Assembly (NCBI RefSeq): GCF_004137255.1 | Contig: NZ_SDWT01000001.1 | Span: forward strand, 2,418,001 to 2,482,000 | DNA length: 64,000 nt | Direction: 5' to 3' | DNA from: Nocardioides oleivorans | GTDB lineage: Bacteria > Actinomycetota > Actinomycetes > Propionibacteriales > Nocardioidaceae | Shown here: piece after piece, positions 1 through 12,725 of the stretch | How the letters are laid out: each line of letters begins with the position of its first letter | Position numbering within the stretch: position 1 is the first letter of the stretch | Translations under genes and position numbers: made by a program | Notes under the pieces: model-generated | The model's database searches: none | What the model saw: the letters and a program-made list of their open reading frames with translations, nothing else | What the model was told of the DNA's origin: nothing

Positions 1-551
1 TTGTCCGTCTTGATCGTCTTGTACTTGACGTACTTCTTGCCCTTCTTGATCGTGATCTTGACCTTCTTCTTCTTGTAGTCCGGCTTGACCTTGCCCTTGA
101 CGGTGAGCTTGGCCTTCGCCTGGTCGATCGACACGTTGCGCGCGACGCCGATGGTGAAGGGCGCGGACTCCGCGGCGGCGTAGTTGTTCTGATAGGTCGA
201 GGTGGCGGCGTAGCCGTTGTAGACGACCTTGTAGGCGGTGTTGGCCTTGGGCTTCACGTCGTAGAACGAGCTCGAGGCGTACTGGCCGGTGGCGACCGGG
301 ACCCACGCGGCCGAGCCGGCCTCCATGGCGAAGAGCGTGGAGTTGCCGTAGCTCACGCTGCGGCCGTCGGAGCCCACCAGGTCGACGCTGACGTAGAAGT
401 CGTCACCGTAGGTGACGGCGGTGGAGCTCGGAGTGGCCGTGACCGTGGCGGTCAGGTTCTCCGTGGCGCTGCTGGGCGAAGCGATGGCGATCGGCGTGAG
501 GCCGAGCAGGCCGGCGCTGACCGCGCCGGCGACGAGACGATTGATGCGCAT
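1..551 (-). CDS. Secreted Ig-like domain protein, 3' end outside the window
   Basis: The gene reads leftward from ATG at 551 and runs off the left edge, so only about 183 codons are visible. The first residues (MRINRLVAGAVSAGLLGL) form a signal peptide with a probable cleavage site near SPSSA at residues 26-30. The mature part is rich in Thr, Ser, Val and Tyr and looks like an extracellular beta-sandwich: a segment around TYGDDFYVSVDL is followed by a very Lys-rich stretch at the visible end (KPDYKKKKVKITIKKGKKY). This resembles bacterial Ig-like repeat modules. An AGAGGAA ribosome binding site lies about 12 bases upstream of the start. Its function is unknown; a cell-surface or secreted role is inferred. 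Confidence 0.7.
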   Translation of the reverse strand, partial: MRINRLVAGAVSAGLLGLTPIAIASPSSATENLTATVTATPSSTAVTYGDDFYVSVDLVGSDGRSVSYGNSTLFAMEAGSAAWVPVATGQYASSSFYDVKPKANTAYKVVYNGYAATSTYQNNYAAAESAPFTIGVARNVSIDQAKAKLTVKGKVKPDYKKKKVKITIKKGKKYVKYKTIKTD

Positions 552-590
552 GTGTCCCCGTGTTCCTCTCAGGTGAACGTCTTGGGTCGT

Positions 591-607
591 CGAGTGCCAG
601 GCACTCG
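591..607. promoter_or_regulatory. Palindrome upstream of the secreted protein gene
   Basis: CGAGTGCC-A-GGCACTCG is a perfect 8-bp inverted repeat with a one-base centre. It lies 40 bases upstream of the leftward gene starting at 551, in the divergent region shared with mfd. Its position fits an operator; the protein that would bind it is unknown. Confidence 0.35.
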
Positions 608-777
608 GCGTTGATGTCCTTGCTACCCGCAGGACGTCCGGGACAAACCCCCCGCTTCCGGTGAGTCGCCCCGTCGATTCCCTCGTGCGCCGCTGTCGGA
701 CAGCAGACGTAGACTCTCAAACACCCCCATGCGCCCGGCGTCTGGGGTCGTTCTGCGTGCTCTCGAAGGGAGCCCCG

Positions 778-4404
<3,627 letters not shown>

Positions 4405-4406
4405 CC

Positions 4407-5087
4407 GTGACCAAGCCTCGCCTGATGGCGGCCGCGACGACAGTCGTGGCCGGGCTCCTGCTGACCGGCTGCGGCAGTGCCGCCCCCGGCATCGCGGCCA
4501 GGGTCGGCGACGAGGAGCTCACGGTCCGCCAGGTCGACCAGACCGCGGAGGAGATGTGCACGGCGCTGGGCGACCAGTTCGCCTCCAGCGGCACCGAGCT
4601 GCCGATGGGTTTCATCCGCCAGGGGACCGTGCAGCTGCTGACCCTGCGGGCGCAGGCGATGCAGGTCGCCGACGACTACGGCATCGAGCCCGGCTCGAGC
4701 TACGAGAACGCGGTCGCGCAGGCCCGCGGCACCACGGCGACCATGCCCGAGGACGTGCAGGACACCTACCTCGAGCTCAACACCGCCAACGCGCTCGCGA
4801 CCGACATCGTCAACCAGGTCGGCGCGATCATCCTCGACGAGCAGGGCGTCACCGACCCGACCGAGGAGGAGGTCACCCAGGCCGGCGCCGACGCGTTCAA
4901 CCAGTGGCCCGACGCCAACGGGGTCGAGATCGACCCGCGCTACGGCCTCGAGAGCGTCGACGGCGTGCTGACCCCGGTCGACACGAACACCTCGTTCGCG
5001 GTGAGCGACGTCGCGAAGTCCGGCCTCAGCACCGAGCCGGACGCGTCCTACTCCGCCACGCTCCCGCTGACCCAGCGCTGCGGCTGA
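4407..5087 (+). CDS. SurA N-terminal-like lipoprotein
   Basis: This 226-residue protein has a lipoprotein signal peptide with lipobox LLTGC (Cys near residue 22), so it is probably anchored to the outer face of the membrane. The sequence after the lipobox (RVGDEELTVRQVDQ) resembles the N-terminal helical region of SurA/PrsA-type chaperones, but no parvulin isomerase domain follows. A chaperone role is therefore only suggested. GTG 4407 is preceded by AAGGAG with 5-base spacing; GTG 4401 is an in-frame alternative. It lies between mfd and mazG, only 2 bases after mfd, an order I associate with many actinobacteria. Confidence 0.8.
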   Translation: MTKPRLMAAATTVVAGLLLTGCGSAAPGIAARVGDEELTVRQVDQTAEEMCTALGDQFASSGTELPMGFIRQGTVQLLTLRAQAMQVADDYGIEPGSSYENAVAQARGTTATMPEDVQDTYLELNTANALATDIVNQVGAIILDEQGVTDPTEEEVTQAGADAFNQWPDANGVEIDPRYGLESVDGVLTPVDTNTSFAVSDVAKSGLSTEPDASYSATLPLTQRCG

Positions 5088-5094
5088 CCGGTCC

Positions 5095-5511
5095 ATGCCG
5101 GCCCCCACGCCCCCTCCCTCTCCTGCTCCCCGGGGCGAGTCGCAGCTGGAGGCGTTCGCCGACCAGATGCGGCTGCTCCAGCGCGAGTGCCTCTGGAAGC
5201 GCGAGCAGACCCACACCTCGCTCATCCCCTACGTGCGCGAGGAGGCCGAGGAGGTCGTCGAGGCCATCGAGTCGGGCGATCCTGCGGCGCTGTGCGACGA
5301 GCTGGGCGACCTGCTGCTCCAGGTGGTGATCCACGCCGTCATCGCCGAGGAGGCGGGCGAGTTCACGCTCGACGACGTGGCGCGCGGCGTGATCGCCAAG
5401 ATGGAGCGCCGCAACCCGCACGTCTTCGGCGACGCGACGGCCAGCACGGTCGCCGAGGTGATGGAGCTGTGGAACGCGGCCAAGGCCGCCGAGAAGAACG
5501 CAGCGCCCTGA
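5095..5511 (+). CDS. mazG: MazG-type nucleoside triphosphate pyrophosphohydrolase
   Basis: MazG proteins hydrolyse NTPs or dNTPs to the monophosphate plus pyrophosphate and act in nucleotide sanitation. This 138-residue protein is a single-domain form. It carries the conserved acidic metal-binding helices EEAEEVVEAI (about residues 49-58) and CDELGDLLLQVV (about residues 67-78). The first residues are proline-rich and probably disordered. The gene follows the lipoprotein gene by 7 bases and is probably co-transcribed with mfd, which fits a shared DNA-maintenance function. The E. coli protein has two such domains; this one is about half that length. Confidence 0.92.
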   Translation: MPAPTPPPSPAPRGESQLEAFADQMRLLQRECLWKREQTHTSLIPYVREEAEEVVEAIESGDPAALCDELGDLLLQVVIHAVIAEEAGEFTLDDVARGVIAKMERRNPHVFGDATASTVAEVMELWNAAKAAEKNAAP

Positions 5512-5513
5512 CC

Positions 5514-6008
5514 TCAGACGTCATCGAGGGGCACGACCGTCGGGTCGGCTGAGTACGCCGTCACGTAGGCCGCGGACACCGACGGCGTGTCGTCGTGCGA
5601 GGTGCGCGCCGGCAGCCGGATCCCGTCGGGCGGGTGGAAGTGCACCTCTCCGGGGGCGTCGACCTCCCACATCGTCGGGTCGGCGCGCCACTGCGACGGC
5701 GACGCCCCGAGCTCGCGGCGGAACGCGCGGACGAAGACGTCGTAACCGCGGAAGCCGCACTCGGCCGCGATGTCGCGGAGCGGCCGCCCGGTCTCGCGGG
5801 CCAGCCAGGCCGCCCGCTCGAGCACGAGCCGGTCGCGGAACCTCTCGGGCGACTCGCCCGCCATCGCGACCCGCACACGTGTCGCCGCCGGGTCGCCCGC
5901 CGGGTCGCGGGCGCTCGCCGTCGCGCGGTCGACGTACGCCCTCAGGTGGTCGGCGGGTCCGGGCTCGGGAGGCAGCACCCGCCCGACGGTAGCGGCGCCC
6001 ACGGACAC
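5514..6008 (-). CDS. AraC-type helix-turn-helix protein
   Basis: The protein carries the second helix-turn-helix of the AraC/XylS domain: LVLERAAWLARETGRPLRDIAAECGF followed by YDVFVRAFRRELGASPSQW, the canonical end of that domain. The first AraC helix-turn-helix is weak. No ligand-binding domain is visible apart from a C-terminal tail of about 50 residues. With GTG 6008 it has 164 residues; GTG 5978 (154 residues) is an equally reasonable start, and neither has a strong ribosome binding site. It faces mazG tail to tail with a 2-base gap and diverges from eno. It may regulate a neighbour, but there is no direct evidence. Confidence 0.7.
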   Translation of the reverse strand: MSVGAATVGRVLPPEPGPADHLRAYVDRATASARDPAGDPAATRVRVAMAGESPERFRDRLVLERAAWLARETGRPLRDIAAECGFRGYDVFVRAFRRELGASPSQWRADPTMWEVDAPGEVHFHPPDGIRLPARTSHDDTPSVSAAYVTAYSADPTVVPLDDV

Positions 6009-6035
6009 ACCGGCGACGTCCGCGGCCCACGTGAC

Positions 6036-7361
<1,326 letters not shown>

Positions 7362-7379
7362 GCAGGCACACTGGGAGCC

Positions 7380-8030
7380 ATGCCTTCCCAGCGCCGTACT
7401 CCTCGGGGTGGGCCCGGCGGTGGAGCGCGCGGACCGAGGCAGAGCAGCACGACGCGTCCAGGTGATCGCGGCCCACGGCCGCGCAGCACCACGACGCGTA
7501 CGCCGCTCTCCCCGGCCGGCGCCTCCTCGCGAGACACCGCGACGGGTCCCGACCTCCGGGCACGTCCTGCCTCCCCGAGGAGTGCTGCGCGCCGTCCCCG
7601 CTTCACCGGCCGGGCCGCCGTGCTCGTGCTGGTGCTGGCCGTGCTGACGGTGTCCTACGCGTCGTCGCTGCGGGCCTACCTCCAGCAGCGCGCGCACATC
7701 GGCGACCTGAAGGTCCAGATCGCCGAGCGCGAGGCCAGCATCAACGACCTCGAGCGCGAGAAGAAGCGCTGGGACGACCCGGCCTACGTCAAGGCGCAGG
7801 CGCGCGAGCGGTTCGGCTACCTGATGCCCGGCGAGTCCGGCTTCGAGGTCATCGGCCCCGACGGCAAGCCGCTCGAGGCCCAGGCGAGCCTCAACGACCC
7901 CGACGACGTGATCAAGACCGTGCCCAAGGCGTGGTGGACCGGCGTGTGGGAGTCGGTGGAGCTCGCCGGAAATCCACCACCACCCGAGGAGCAGCCGGCC
8001 GACCTGGTCGACGGCACGAAGAAGCAGTGA
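7380..8030 (+). CDS. FtsB/DivIC-like septum formation initiator
   Basis: FtsB/DivIC proteins are bitopic membrane proteins that join FtsL and FtsQ (DivIB) at the division septum. This 216-residue protein has a long basic, proline/arginine-rich cytoplasmic tail of about 75 residues. One membrane segment follows (AAVLVLVLAVLTVSYASSL, about residues 80-98), then a coiled coil (LKVQIAEREASINDLEREKKRW). The motif DDPAYVKAQARERFGYLMPGE is characteristic of the family. The C-terminal tail is acidic. It lies between eno and DUF501, a gene order common in actinobacteria. Confidence 0.9.
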   Translation: MPSQRRTPRGGPGGGARGPRQSSTTRPGDRGPRPRSTTTRTPLSPAGASSRDTATGPDLRARPASPRSAARRPRFTGRAAVLVLVLAVLTVSYASSLRAYLQQRAHIGDLKVQIAEREASINDLEREKKRWDDPAYVKAQARERFGYLMPGESGFEVIGPDGKPLEAQASLNDPDDVIKTVPKAWWTGVWESVELAGNPPPPEEQPADLVDGTKKQ

Positions 8031-8605
8031 ACGAGACACCGCGCGAGACCCCCCGCGACGACCCCCGCGACAACCCCCGCATCGACGCCGCCGACGAGGC
8101 CGCGATCCGCGCGCAGCTCAAGCGGCGCCCGCGTGGCATCGACTCGATCGGCCACCGCTGTCCGTGCGGCAACCCCGACGTCGTCGCGACCGAGCCGCGC
8201 CTGCCCAACGGGACGCCCTTCCCGACGACCTACTACCTCACCTGTCCGCGGGCCGCGTCGCGCATCGGCACCCTCGAGGGCAACCACGTGATGAAGGAGA
8301 TGCAGGACCGCCTCGCCACCGACGACGACCTCGCCGCGGCCTACCGCGCCGCCCACGAGCGCTACCTCGAGGCGCGCGCCGAGATCGGCGAGCGCGCCGG
8401 GCTCGACGTCCCCGAGATCGAGGGCATCAGCGCCGGCGGCATGCCCGACCGCGTCAAGTGCCTCCACGTGCTGGCCGGCCAGTCCCTGGCCATGGGCCGC
8501 GGGGTGAACCCGCTCGGCGACGAGGTGCTCGACCGCATCGGGGACTGGTGGGCGAAGGGTCCCTGCGTCTCCGTCGACGCCGCGCCCGACGACCAGGCAC
8601 CGTGA
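8027..8605 (+). CDS. DUF501 family protein
   Basis: This 192-residue protein belongs to DUF501, a family of unknown function that usually sits beside ppx and the FtsB-like gene in actinobacteria. Typical features are GHRCPCGNPDVVATEPRLP, the TYYLTCPRA segment, and the cysteine-containing region DRVKCLHVLAGQSLA followed by NPLGDEVL. Three or four Cys/His positions could bind metal, but that is inference. GTG 8027 overlaps the upstream stop by 4 bases (GTGA), so translation is probably coupled. The first 25 residues repeat acidic/arginine/proline units (RETPRDDPRDNPR) and look disordered. Confidence 0.88.
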   Translation: MNETPRETPRDDPRDNPRIDAADEAAIRAQLKRRPRGIDSIGHRCPCGNPDVVATEPRLPNGTPFPTTYYLTCPRAASRIGTLEGNHVMKEMQDRLATDDDLAAAYRAAHERYLEARAEIGERAGLDVPEIEGISAGGMPDRVKCLHVLAGQSLAMGRGVNPLGDEVLDRIGDWWAKGPCVSVDAAPDDQAP

Positions 8606-8609
8606 CCGT

Positions 8610-9587
8610 ATGAGCACCCCGAGCACCGGTCCGAGCACCAGCCCGAGCACCAGCCCGAGCACCATGGCGAGCCCGGTCGCGGCCATCGACTGCGGCACGA
8701 ACTCGATCAAGGTGCTGATCGGCCGGCGCCGTGACGACGGCACCCTCGACGTCCTCGTGCGCGAGTCCCGGGTCGTCCGGCTGGGCCAGGGCGTGGACCG
8801 GACCGGGGTGCTCGCCGACGAGGCCCTCGACCGCACGTTCGCGGCGATCGACGAGCTGGCCGGGATCATCCGCAGCCACGAGGTCCCGCCCGCCCACGTC
8901 CGCTTCTGCGCGACCTCGGCCACCCGCGACGCGAGCAACGCCGACGTCTTCCGTGACGGCGTACGCCGTCGGCTCGGCATCGAGCCCGAGGTGCTCTCCG
9001 GCGACGAGGAGGCGGCGCTGGTGTACGCCGGTGCCATCGCAGCGCAGGTCCCGATGCCGCCCGAGCCGGTGCTCGTCGTCGACATCGGCGGCGGGTCCAC
9101 CGAGCTGGTGCTGGGGGAGGGCGAGGAGCGGCAGTCGGTGTCGATGGACATCGGGTCCGTCCGGCTCCACGAGCGCCACCTCCACAGCGACCCGCCGACC
9201 GCGGCGGAGGTCGCCGCCTGCGTGGTCGACATCGACGCGCACCTCGACGCCTCCGACGTACCCCTCGAGCGCACGCGCACGGTGATCGGCACCTCCGGCA
9301 CCATCAAGACCCTCGCCTGCGGGGTGCTCGACCTCGGGGCCTACGACCGCGACGGGTTCGACCGCGCCGTGCTGTCCAACGCCACGACCGCCGGCTTCGT
9401 CGACCGCCTGGTCGCGATGACGGTCGAGGAGCGGCGCGCGCTGCCCTACATGCACCCCGGCCGCGCCGACGTGATCGACGCGGGAGCCCTGATCTGGAGC
9501 CGGATCCTGGCGCGCGTGCCGGTGCCCGACCACCTCGTCTCCGAGGCCGACATCCTGCACGGCATGGCCGCGGCGATCGAGCCGTGA
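8610..9587 (+). CDS. ppx: Ppx/GppA exopolyphosphatase
   Basis: The enzyme removes phosphate from the ends of polyphosphate chains or hydrolyses pppGpp. The actin-like ATPase fold shows as AAIDCGTNSIKVLIG (phosphate-1 motif), the RESRVVRLGQGV segment, DIGGGSTELVLG (phosphate-2) and GTSGTIKTLA. At 325 residues it is the short actinobacterial type without the C-terminal HD domain. The annotated start ATG 8610 adds an 18-residue Ser/Thr/Pro-rich extension encoded by 12-bp tandem repeats. ATG 8664 directly before SPVAAIDCG is a credible alternative. The gene lies 4 bases after DUF501. Confidence 0.92.
   Translation: MSTPSTGPSTSPSTSPSTMASPVAAIDCGTNSIKVLIGRRRDDGTLDVLVRESRVVRLGQGVDRTGVLADEALDRTFAAIDELAGIIRSHEVPPAHVRFCATSATRDASNADVFRDGVRRRLGIEPEVLSGDEEAALVYAGAIAAQVPMPPEPVLVVDIGGGSTELVLGEGEERQSVSMDIGSVRLHERHLHSDPPTAAEVAACVVDIDAHLDASDVPLERTRTVIGTSGTIKTLACGVLDLGAYDRDGFDRAVLSNATTAGFVDRLVAMTVEERRALPYMHPGRADVIDAGALIWSRILARVPVPDHLVSEADILHGMAAAIEP
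8619..8666 (+). repeat. Four tandem 12-bp units in the ppx 5' end
   Basis: Units of the type CCGAGCACCAGC occur four times with small variations. They encode a Ser-Thr-Pro linker ahead of the conserved domain. The variable copy makes the true start of ppx uncertain. Confidence 0.75.
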
Positions 9588-10414
9588 CGCTCCTGCCGCA
9601 CCCGGTCGTCGGGGGCTCGTTCGCGAGCCCGGTGGCGCCCGGGACCGGTTGGCCGGACGACCCGGCTTCCCCGGACACGCCCGTCGCCCGCACCCCCGCT
9701 GGCGTACGACGACTCGCGCGCGCCGACACCCTCGACGAGCTGACCGCCCGGGTGAGCGTGTGCGCGGCGTGCGACCGGCTGGTCACCTGGCGCGAGGACG
9801 TCGCCCGCGACAAGCGTGCCTCCTTCGCCGACCAGCCCTACTGGGGCCGGCCGATCGCGGGCTGGGGCGACCCTGAGCCGACCCTGCTGGTCGTCGGCCT
9901 CGCGCCGGCCGCCAACGGCGGCAACCGGACCGGACGGATCTTCACCGGTGACCCGAGCGCGGACTGGCTCTTCGCCAGCCTGCACCGCACCGGGTGGGCC
10001 AGCCAGCCGACCAGCGAGCACGCCGGCGACGGGCAGCAGCTCCTCGACGCGCGGATGGTCGCGACCGTGCGGTGCGCGCCGCCGGACAACAAGCCCACGC
10101 CCGCGGAGCGCGACACCTGCGCGCCGTGGATCGCCGCGGAGCTCGCGCTGCTGCCGACCGTGCGCGCCGTGGTCGCGCTCGGGTCGTTCGGCTGGGACGG
10201 CGCGATCCGCTCGCTCGTCGCGGCCGGGGCTCCCGCTCCGGCGCGGAAGCCGAAGTTCGCCCACGCCGCCGAGGTCACGCTCGGCGACGTGACGCTGATC
10301 GGGTGCTACCACCCCTCGCCGCACAACACCTACACCGGACGGCTGACGGCGGAGATGACCGATGCGGTCTTCGAGCGGGCCCGACGGGTGACCGAGACGT
10401 CGCTGACAGACTGA
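9584..10414 (+). CDS. Family 5 uracil-DNA glycosylase (UdgB-like)
   Basis: Uracil-DNA glycosylases of this family excise uracil and related deaminated bases from DNA. The active-site motif GLAPAANGGNRTGR (about residues 105-118) and the C-terminal motif GCYHPSPHNT (about residue 239) are those of family 5. Cysteines at CAAC near the N-terminus, VRCAPP and DTCAPW fit the family's iron-sulfur cluster. The length of 276 residues is normal. GTG 9584 overlaps the ppx stop by 4 bases. Its place at the end of the mfd/mazG neighbourhood fits a repair role, although it is probably co-transcribed with ppx. Confidence 0.92.
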   Translation: MTLLPHPVVGGSFASPVAPGTGWPDDPASPDTPVARTPAGVRRLARADTLDELTARVSVCAACDRLVTWREDVARDKRASFADQPYWGRPIAGWGDPEPTLLVVGLAPAANGGNRTGRIFTGDPSADWLFASLHRTGWASQPTSEHAGDGQQLLDARMVATVRCAPPDNKPTPAERDTCAPWIAAELALLPTVRAVVALGSFGWDGAIRSLVAAGAPAPARKPKFAHAAEVTLGDVTLIGCYHPSPHNTYTGRLTAEMTDAVFERARRVTETSLTD

Positions 10415-10423
10415 GCCCCGACG

Positions 10424-10497
10424 GCCCCGGTATCCCAACCGGTAGAGGAAGCGGTCTTAAAAACCGCGCAGTCTGGGTTCGAACCCCAGCCGGGGCA
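10424..10497 (+). tRNA. tRNA with UAA anticodon (leucine codon UUA) and short variable loop
   Basis: The 74-nt sequence folds as a type I cloverleaf. The acceptor is GCCCCGG/CCGGGGC with discriminator A. The D arm has a 3-bp stem and a G18G19 loop. The anticodon stem GCGGT/ACCGC encloses loop CTTAAAA, which gives anticodon UAA. The variable loop is only 5 nt (GCAGT), and the T arm is CTGGG/CCCAG with loop TTCGAAC. U8, A14 and an A15-U48 Levitt pair are present. CCA is not encoded; CCC follows. The anticodon specifies leucine, but bacterial tRNA-Leu normally has a long variable arm, which this one lacks. The gene ends 3 bases from the stop of the convergent TetM-like gene. Confidence 0.9.
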
Positions 10498-10500
10498 CCC

Positions 10501-12438
10501 TCACCCCCGCCGAACAGGCCCGCGCCCGCGGACCGGCTGGTAGCCGTCGAAGCGTGCGTCCAGCACCCCTTCGCCGCCGGTCAGGTCCGGGAGCCGGTGC
10601 TGGAGGTCGTGCAGCCGCGTCGCCACGACCCGCGCCTCGAGACGGGTGAGGTCGCCGAACGCGGTCTGGCCGGTGATCTCCGTGCCCCAGCGGCCGAGGA
10701 GCTGTTGCAGCTGCGGGGCGACCCGGGTCGGCACCTCGAGGTCGACGCGCAGCACCGGCTCGCAGACCCGGGTCGTCGCACGGGCGAGCGCCTGGCCCAC
10801 GACGAGGGGCGTCAGCTTGCGGAAGTCCAGCGCGGTGGGCACCGGGCCACGCTGGGACGGCGGCCCGTCCCAGGACGCGTAGCCGACCTCGACGAGCGCC
10901 ACCCGGCAGTCGGTGACCTCCCAACCCGAGGGACCGCGCTCGAGCGCGCGCGAGACGTGTTGCCGCATGACCGACGTGAAGTGCTCGACCGACCCGAAGA
11001 GGAACAGCGGCAGGTCGCGCAGCGGGCACTCGAGGTCCAGGGCGACCCCGCTGCCGGGCTCCGCCGGCGTGATGCGGATCCCGATCGTGGCCCAGTAGGG
11101 GTTGGACGGGGTGTTGAAGCGCTCGACGGCCGCTCCGGCCCGGCGCGGCCGCTCGACGTGCAGCACGCTTGCCTCGGAGAACTCCACCTCGATGCCGTGC
11201 TCCTCCGCCAGTGTCGAGGCGATGACCTCCTGCTGCACGCGCCCGTAGAGCGAGAGGGTCGGGTGCCCGGCCACGTCGGTGCGAGCTGCGATGAGCGGGT
11301 CCTGGTCGGCGAGCTGCGCCAGCGCGACGCGCAGCGCGGTGCGCTGCTCGACGGCGCAGGCCTCGACGGACGCCTCCAGGGTCGGCGGCGGGAAGTGGTG
11401 TTCCTCTGCGCGGGCCGACGTGCCGAAGCCGTCGCCCACGCGGACTGCGGTCAGGCCGAGCAGCCGCGCGACCTGGCCCGCACCGACCTCGTCGGCGCGC
11501 TCCCAGTGGCCGTCGCGGAAGAGCTCGATGCTCGCGACCTTGCCGGTCCGGTCGCCGGCGAGCTCGAGCCGCTGGCGGACCCGGAGCGCCCCGGAGAACA
11601 TCCGCACGTAGGCGACCTTCTCGCCCGCTGCGCCGCGGTCGACCTTGAACGCCCGGCCCGAGGCCGGCCCGCCGGGATCGGGGGTGGCAGTGGGCAGGAG
11701 CGAGGCGATGCCCGCCACCAGCTCGGCGATCCCGGCCCCGGTGGCCGCGGACCCCGCGAAGACGGGATGCAACCGGCACGCACCCGTCTGGTCCGCGACC
11801 GAGCCCACGAGCTCCGCAGCCGTGCGGGCGCGGCCGTCCACGTAGGCCGCGAGCAGGTCGTCGTCGTGCTCCGCGAGCGCGACCGCCTCCCGCTCGAGGA
11901 ACGCGGCGTCGTCCGGCGGGAAGGCGACGAACTCCGCGCCACGCGATCCCGTCGCGCGGGTCGTGCCCATGGGCAGCACCGCCGGGGTGAGCCTGGTCCG
12001 CACCGCGGCGAGCACCGCGTCCAGGTCGGCACCCACCCGGTCGACCTTGTTCACGAACAGCAGGGTCGGCACCTTCAGCCGCTGCAAGGCTCGCATCAGG
12101 ATCCGGGTCTGGGGCTGCACGCCTTCGACGGCTGAGAGCACCAGCACGGCGCCGTCGAGCACGCCGAGGACGCGCTCGACCTCGGCGACGAAGTCGGGGT
12201 GCCCAGGGGTGTCGATCACGTTGACGACGAGCCCGTCGAGCGGGAGCGCCACCACGGCGGACTTGATGGTGATGCCGCGACGTCGTTCGAGGTCGAGGCT
12301 GTCGGTCTGCGTCGTGCCGGCGTCCACGGACCCGGGGCGGTCGATGACCCCGCAGTGGTGGAGGAGACGTTCGGTGAGGGTGGTCTTACCGGCGTCGACG
12401 TGGGCGAGGATGCCCAGGTTGAGCGAGCGTGGCTGCAC
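10501..12438 (-). CDS. TetM/TetO-type ribosomal protection GTPase
   Basis: These EF-G-like GTPases release tetracycline from the ribosome. GTP-binding motifs are AHVDAGKTT (residues 12-20), DTPGHPDF (76-83) and NKVD (130-133). EF-G-like domains follow. The domain IV loop [15 protein letters not shown] matches the decoding-centre loop conserved in Tet(M)/Tet(O). The 645-residue length is right for the family. GTG 12438 follows AAGGGA with 6-base spacing. Many soil actinobacteria carry chromosomal relatives, so it may be an intrinsic self-protection or antibiotic-response gene; resistance is inferred. The first part overlaps a possible leader ORF in another frame. Confidence 0.88.
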   Translation of the reverse strand: MQPRSLNLGILAHVDAGKTTLTERLLHHCGVIDRPGSVDAGTTQTDSLDLERRRGITIKSAVVALPLDGLVVNVIDTPGHPDFVAEVERVLGVLDGAVLVLSAVEGVQPQTRILMRALQRLKVPTLLFVNKVDRVGADLDAVLAAVRTRLTPAVLPMGTTRATGSRGAEFVAFPPDDAAFLEREAVALAEHDDDLLAAYVDGRARTAAELVGSVADQTGACRLHPVFAGSAATGAGIAELVAGIASLLPTATPDPGGPASGRAFKVDRGAAGEKVAYVRMFSGALRVRQRLELAGDRTGKVASIELFRDGHWERADEVGAGQVARLLGLTAVRVGDGFGTSARAEEHHFPPPTLEASVEACAVEQRTALRVALAQLADQDPLIAARTDVAGHPTLSLYGRVQQEVIASTLAEEHGIEVEFSEASVLHVERPRRAGAAVERFNTPSNPYWATIGIRITPAEPGSGVALDLECPLRDLPLFLFGSVEHFTSVMRQHVSRALERGPSGWEVTDCRVALVEVGYASWDGPPSQRGPVPTALDFRKLTPLVVGQALARATTRVCEPVLRVDLEVPTRVAPQLQQLLGRWGTEITGQTAFGDLTRLEARVVATRLHDLQHRLPDLTGGEGVLDARFDGYQPVRGRGPVRRG

Positions 12439-12490
12439 GCGAGGTCCCTTCGAGGAGGTGGATGCGGACGGGTGCGTGCGTTGCTCGCAT
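12386..12490 (-). CDS. Possible leader peptide of the TetM-like gene
   Basis: An ATG at 12490 with an upstream GAGAGAGG site opens a 34-codon frame. It starts [20 protein letters not shown], ends in an arginine run, and terminates 52 bases inside the TetM-like gene in a different frame. Short leader ORFs that control antibiotic-resistance genes by ribosome stalling or attenuation are well known. The arrangement fits such a role, but I see no decisive hairpin, and the evidence is limited to the ribosome site and position. Confidence 0.35.
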   Translation of the reverse strand: MRATHAPVRIHLLEGTSRAATLAQPGHPRPRRRR

Positions 12491-12725
12491 CTCGGTGCCT
12501 CTCTCGGGATCTCGAGGGTGCCGGCGCTTCCGGCCCACCCACCGTAGGCACCTCCGGCCTGCTCCGGCAACGGATTTGCGCCGGGCCCGGTGGCGCCGGG
12601 CGAGGGCGTCGGCGCCTCCACGAGGCGCACTGTTCATCCGGCGTTCGTCGGTGTGCGCCGATCCATTCCCCGGTCCCGGCTTGAGTTCGCTCGATCATCC
12701 TCCCGAGCGAAGGATCCACCCCCTG

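Noticed and set aside
661-777. N-terminal extension of Mfd from GTG 661
   Set aside because: The 39 extra residues are not Mfd-like and there is no ribosome binding site; GTG 778 has a good one.
10424-12438. Integration site (attB) at the tRNA with an adjacent resistance-type gene
   Set aside because: No integrase, direct repeat of the tRNA 3' end or composition change was found nearby, so an integrated element is not supported.
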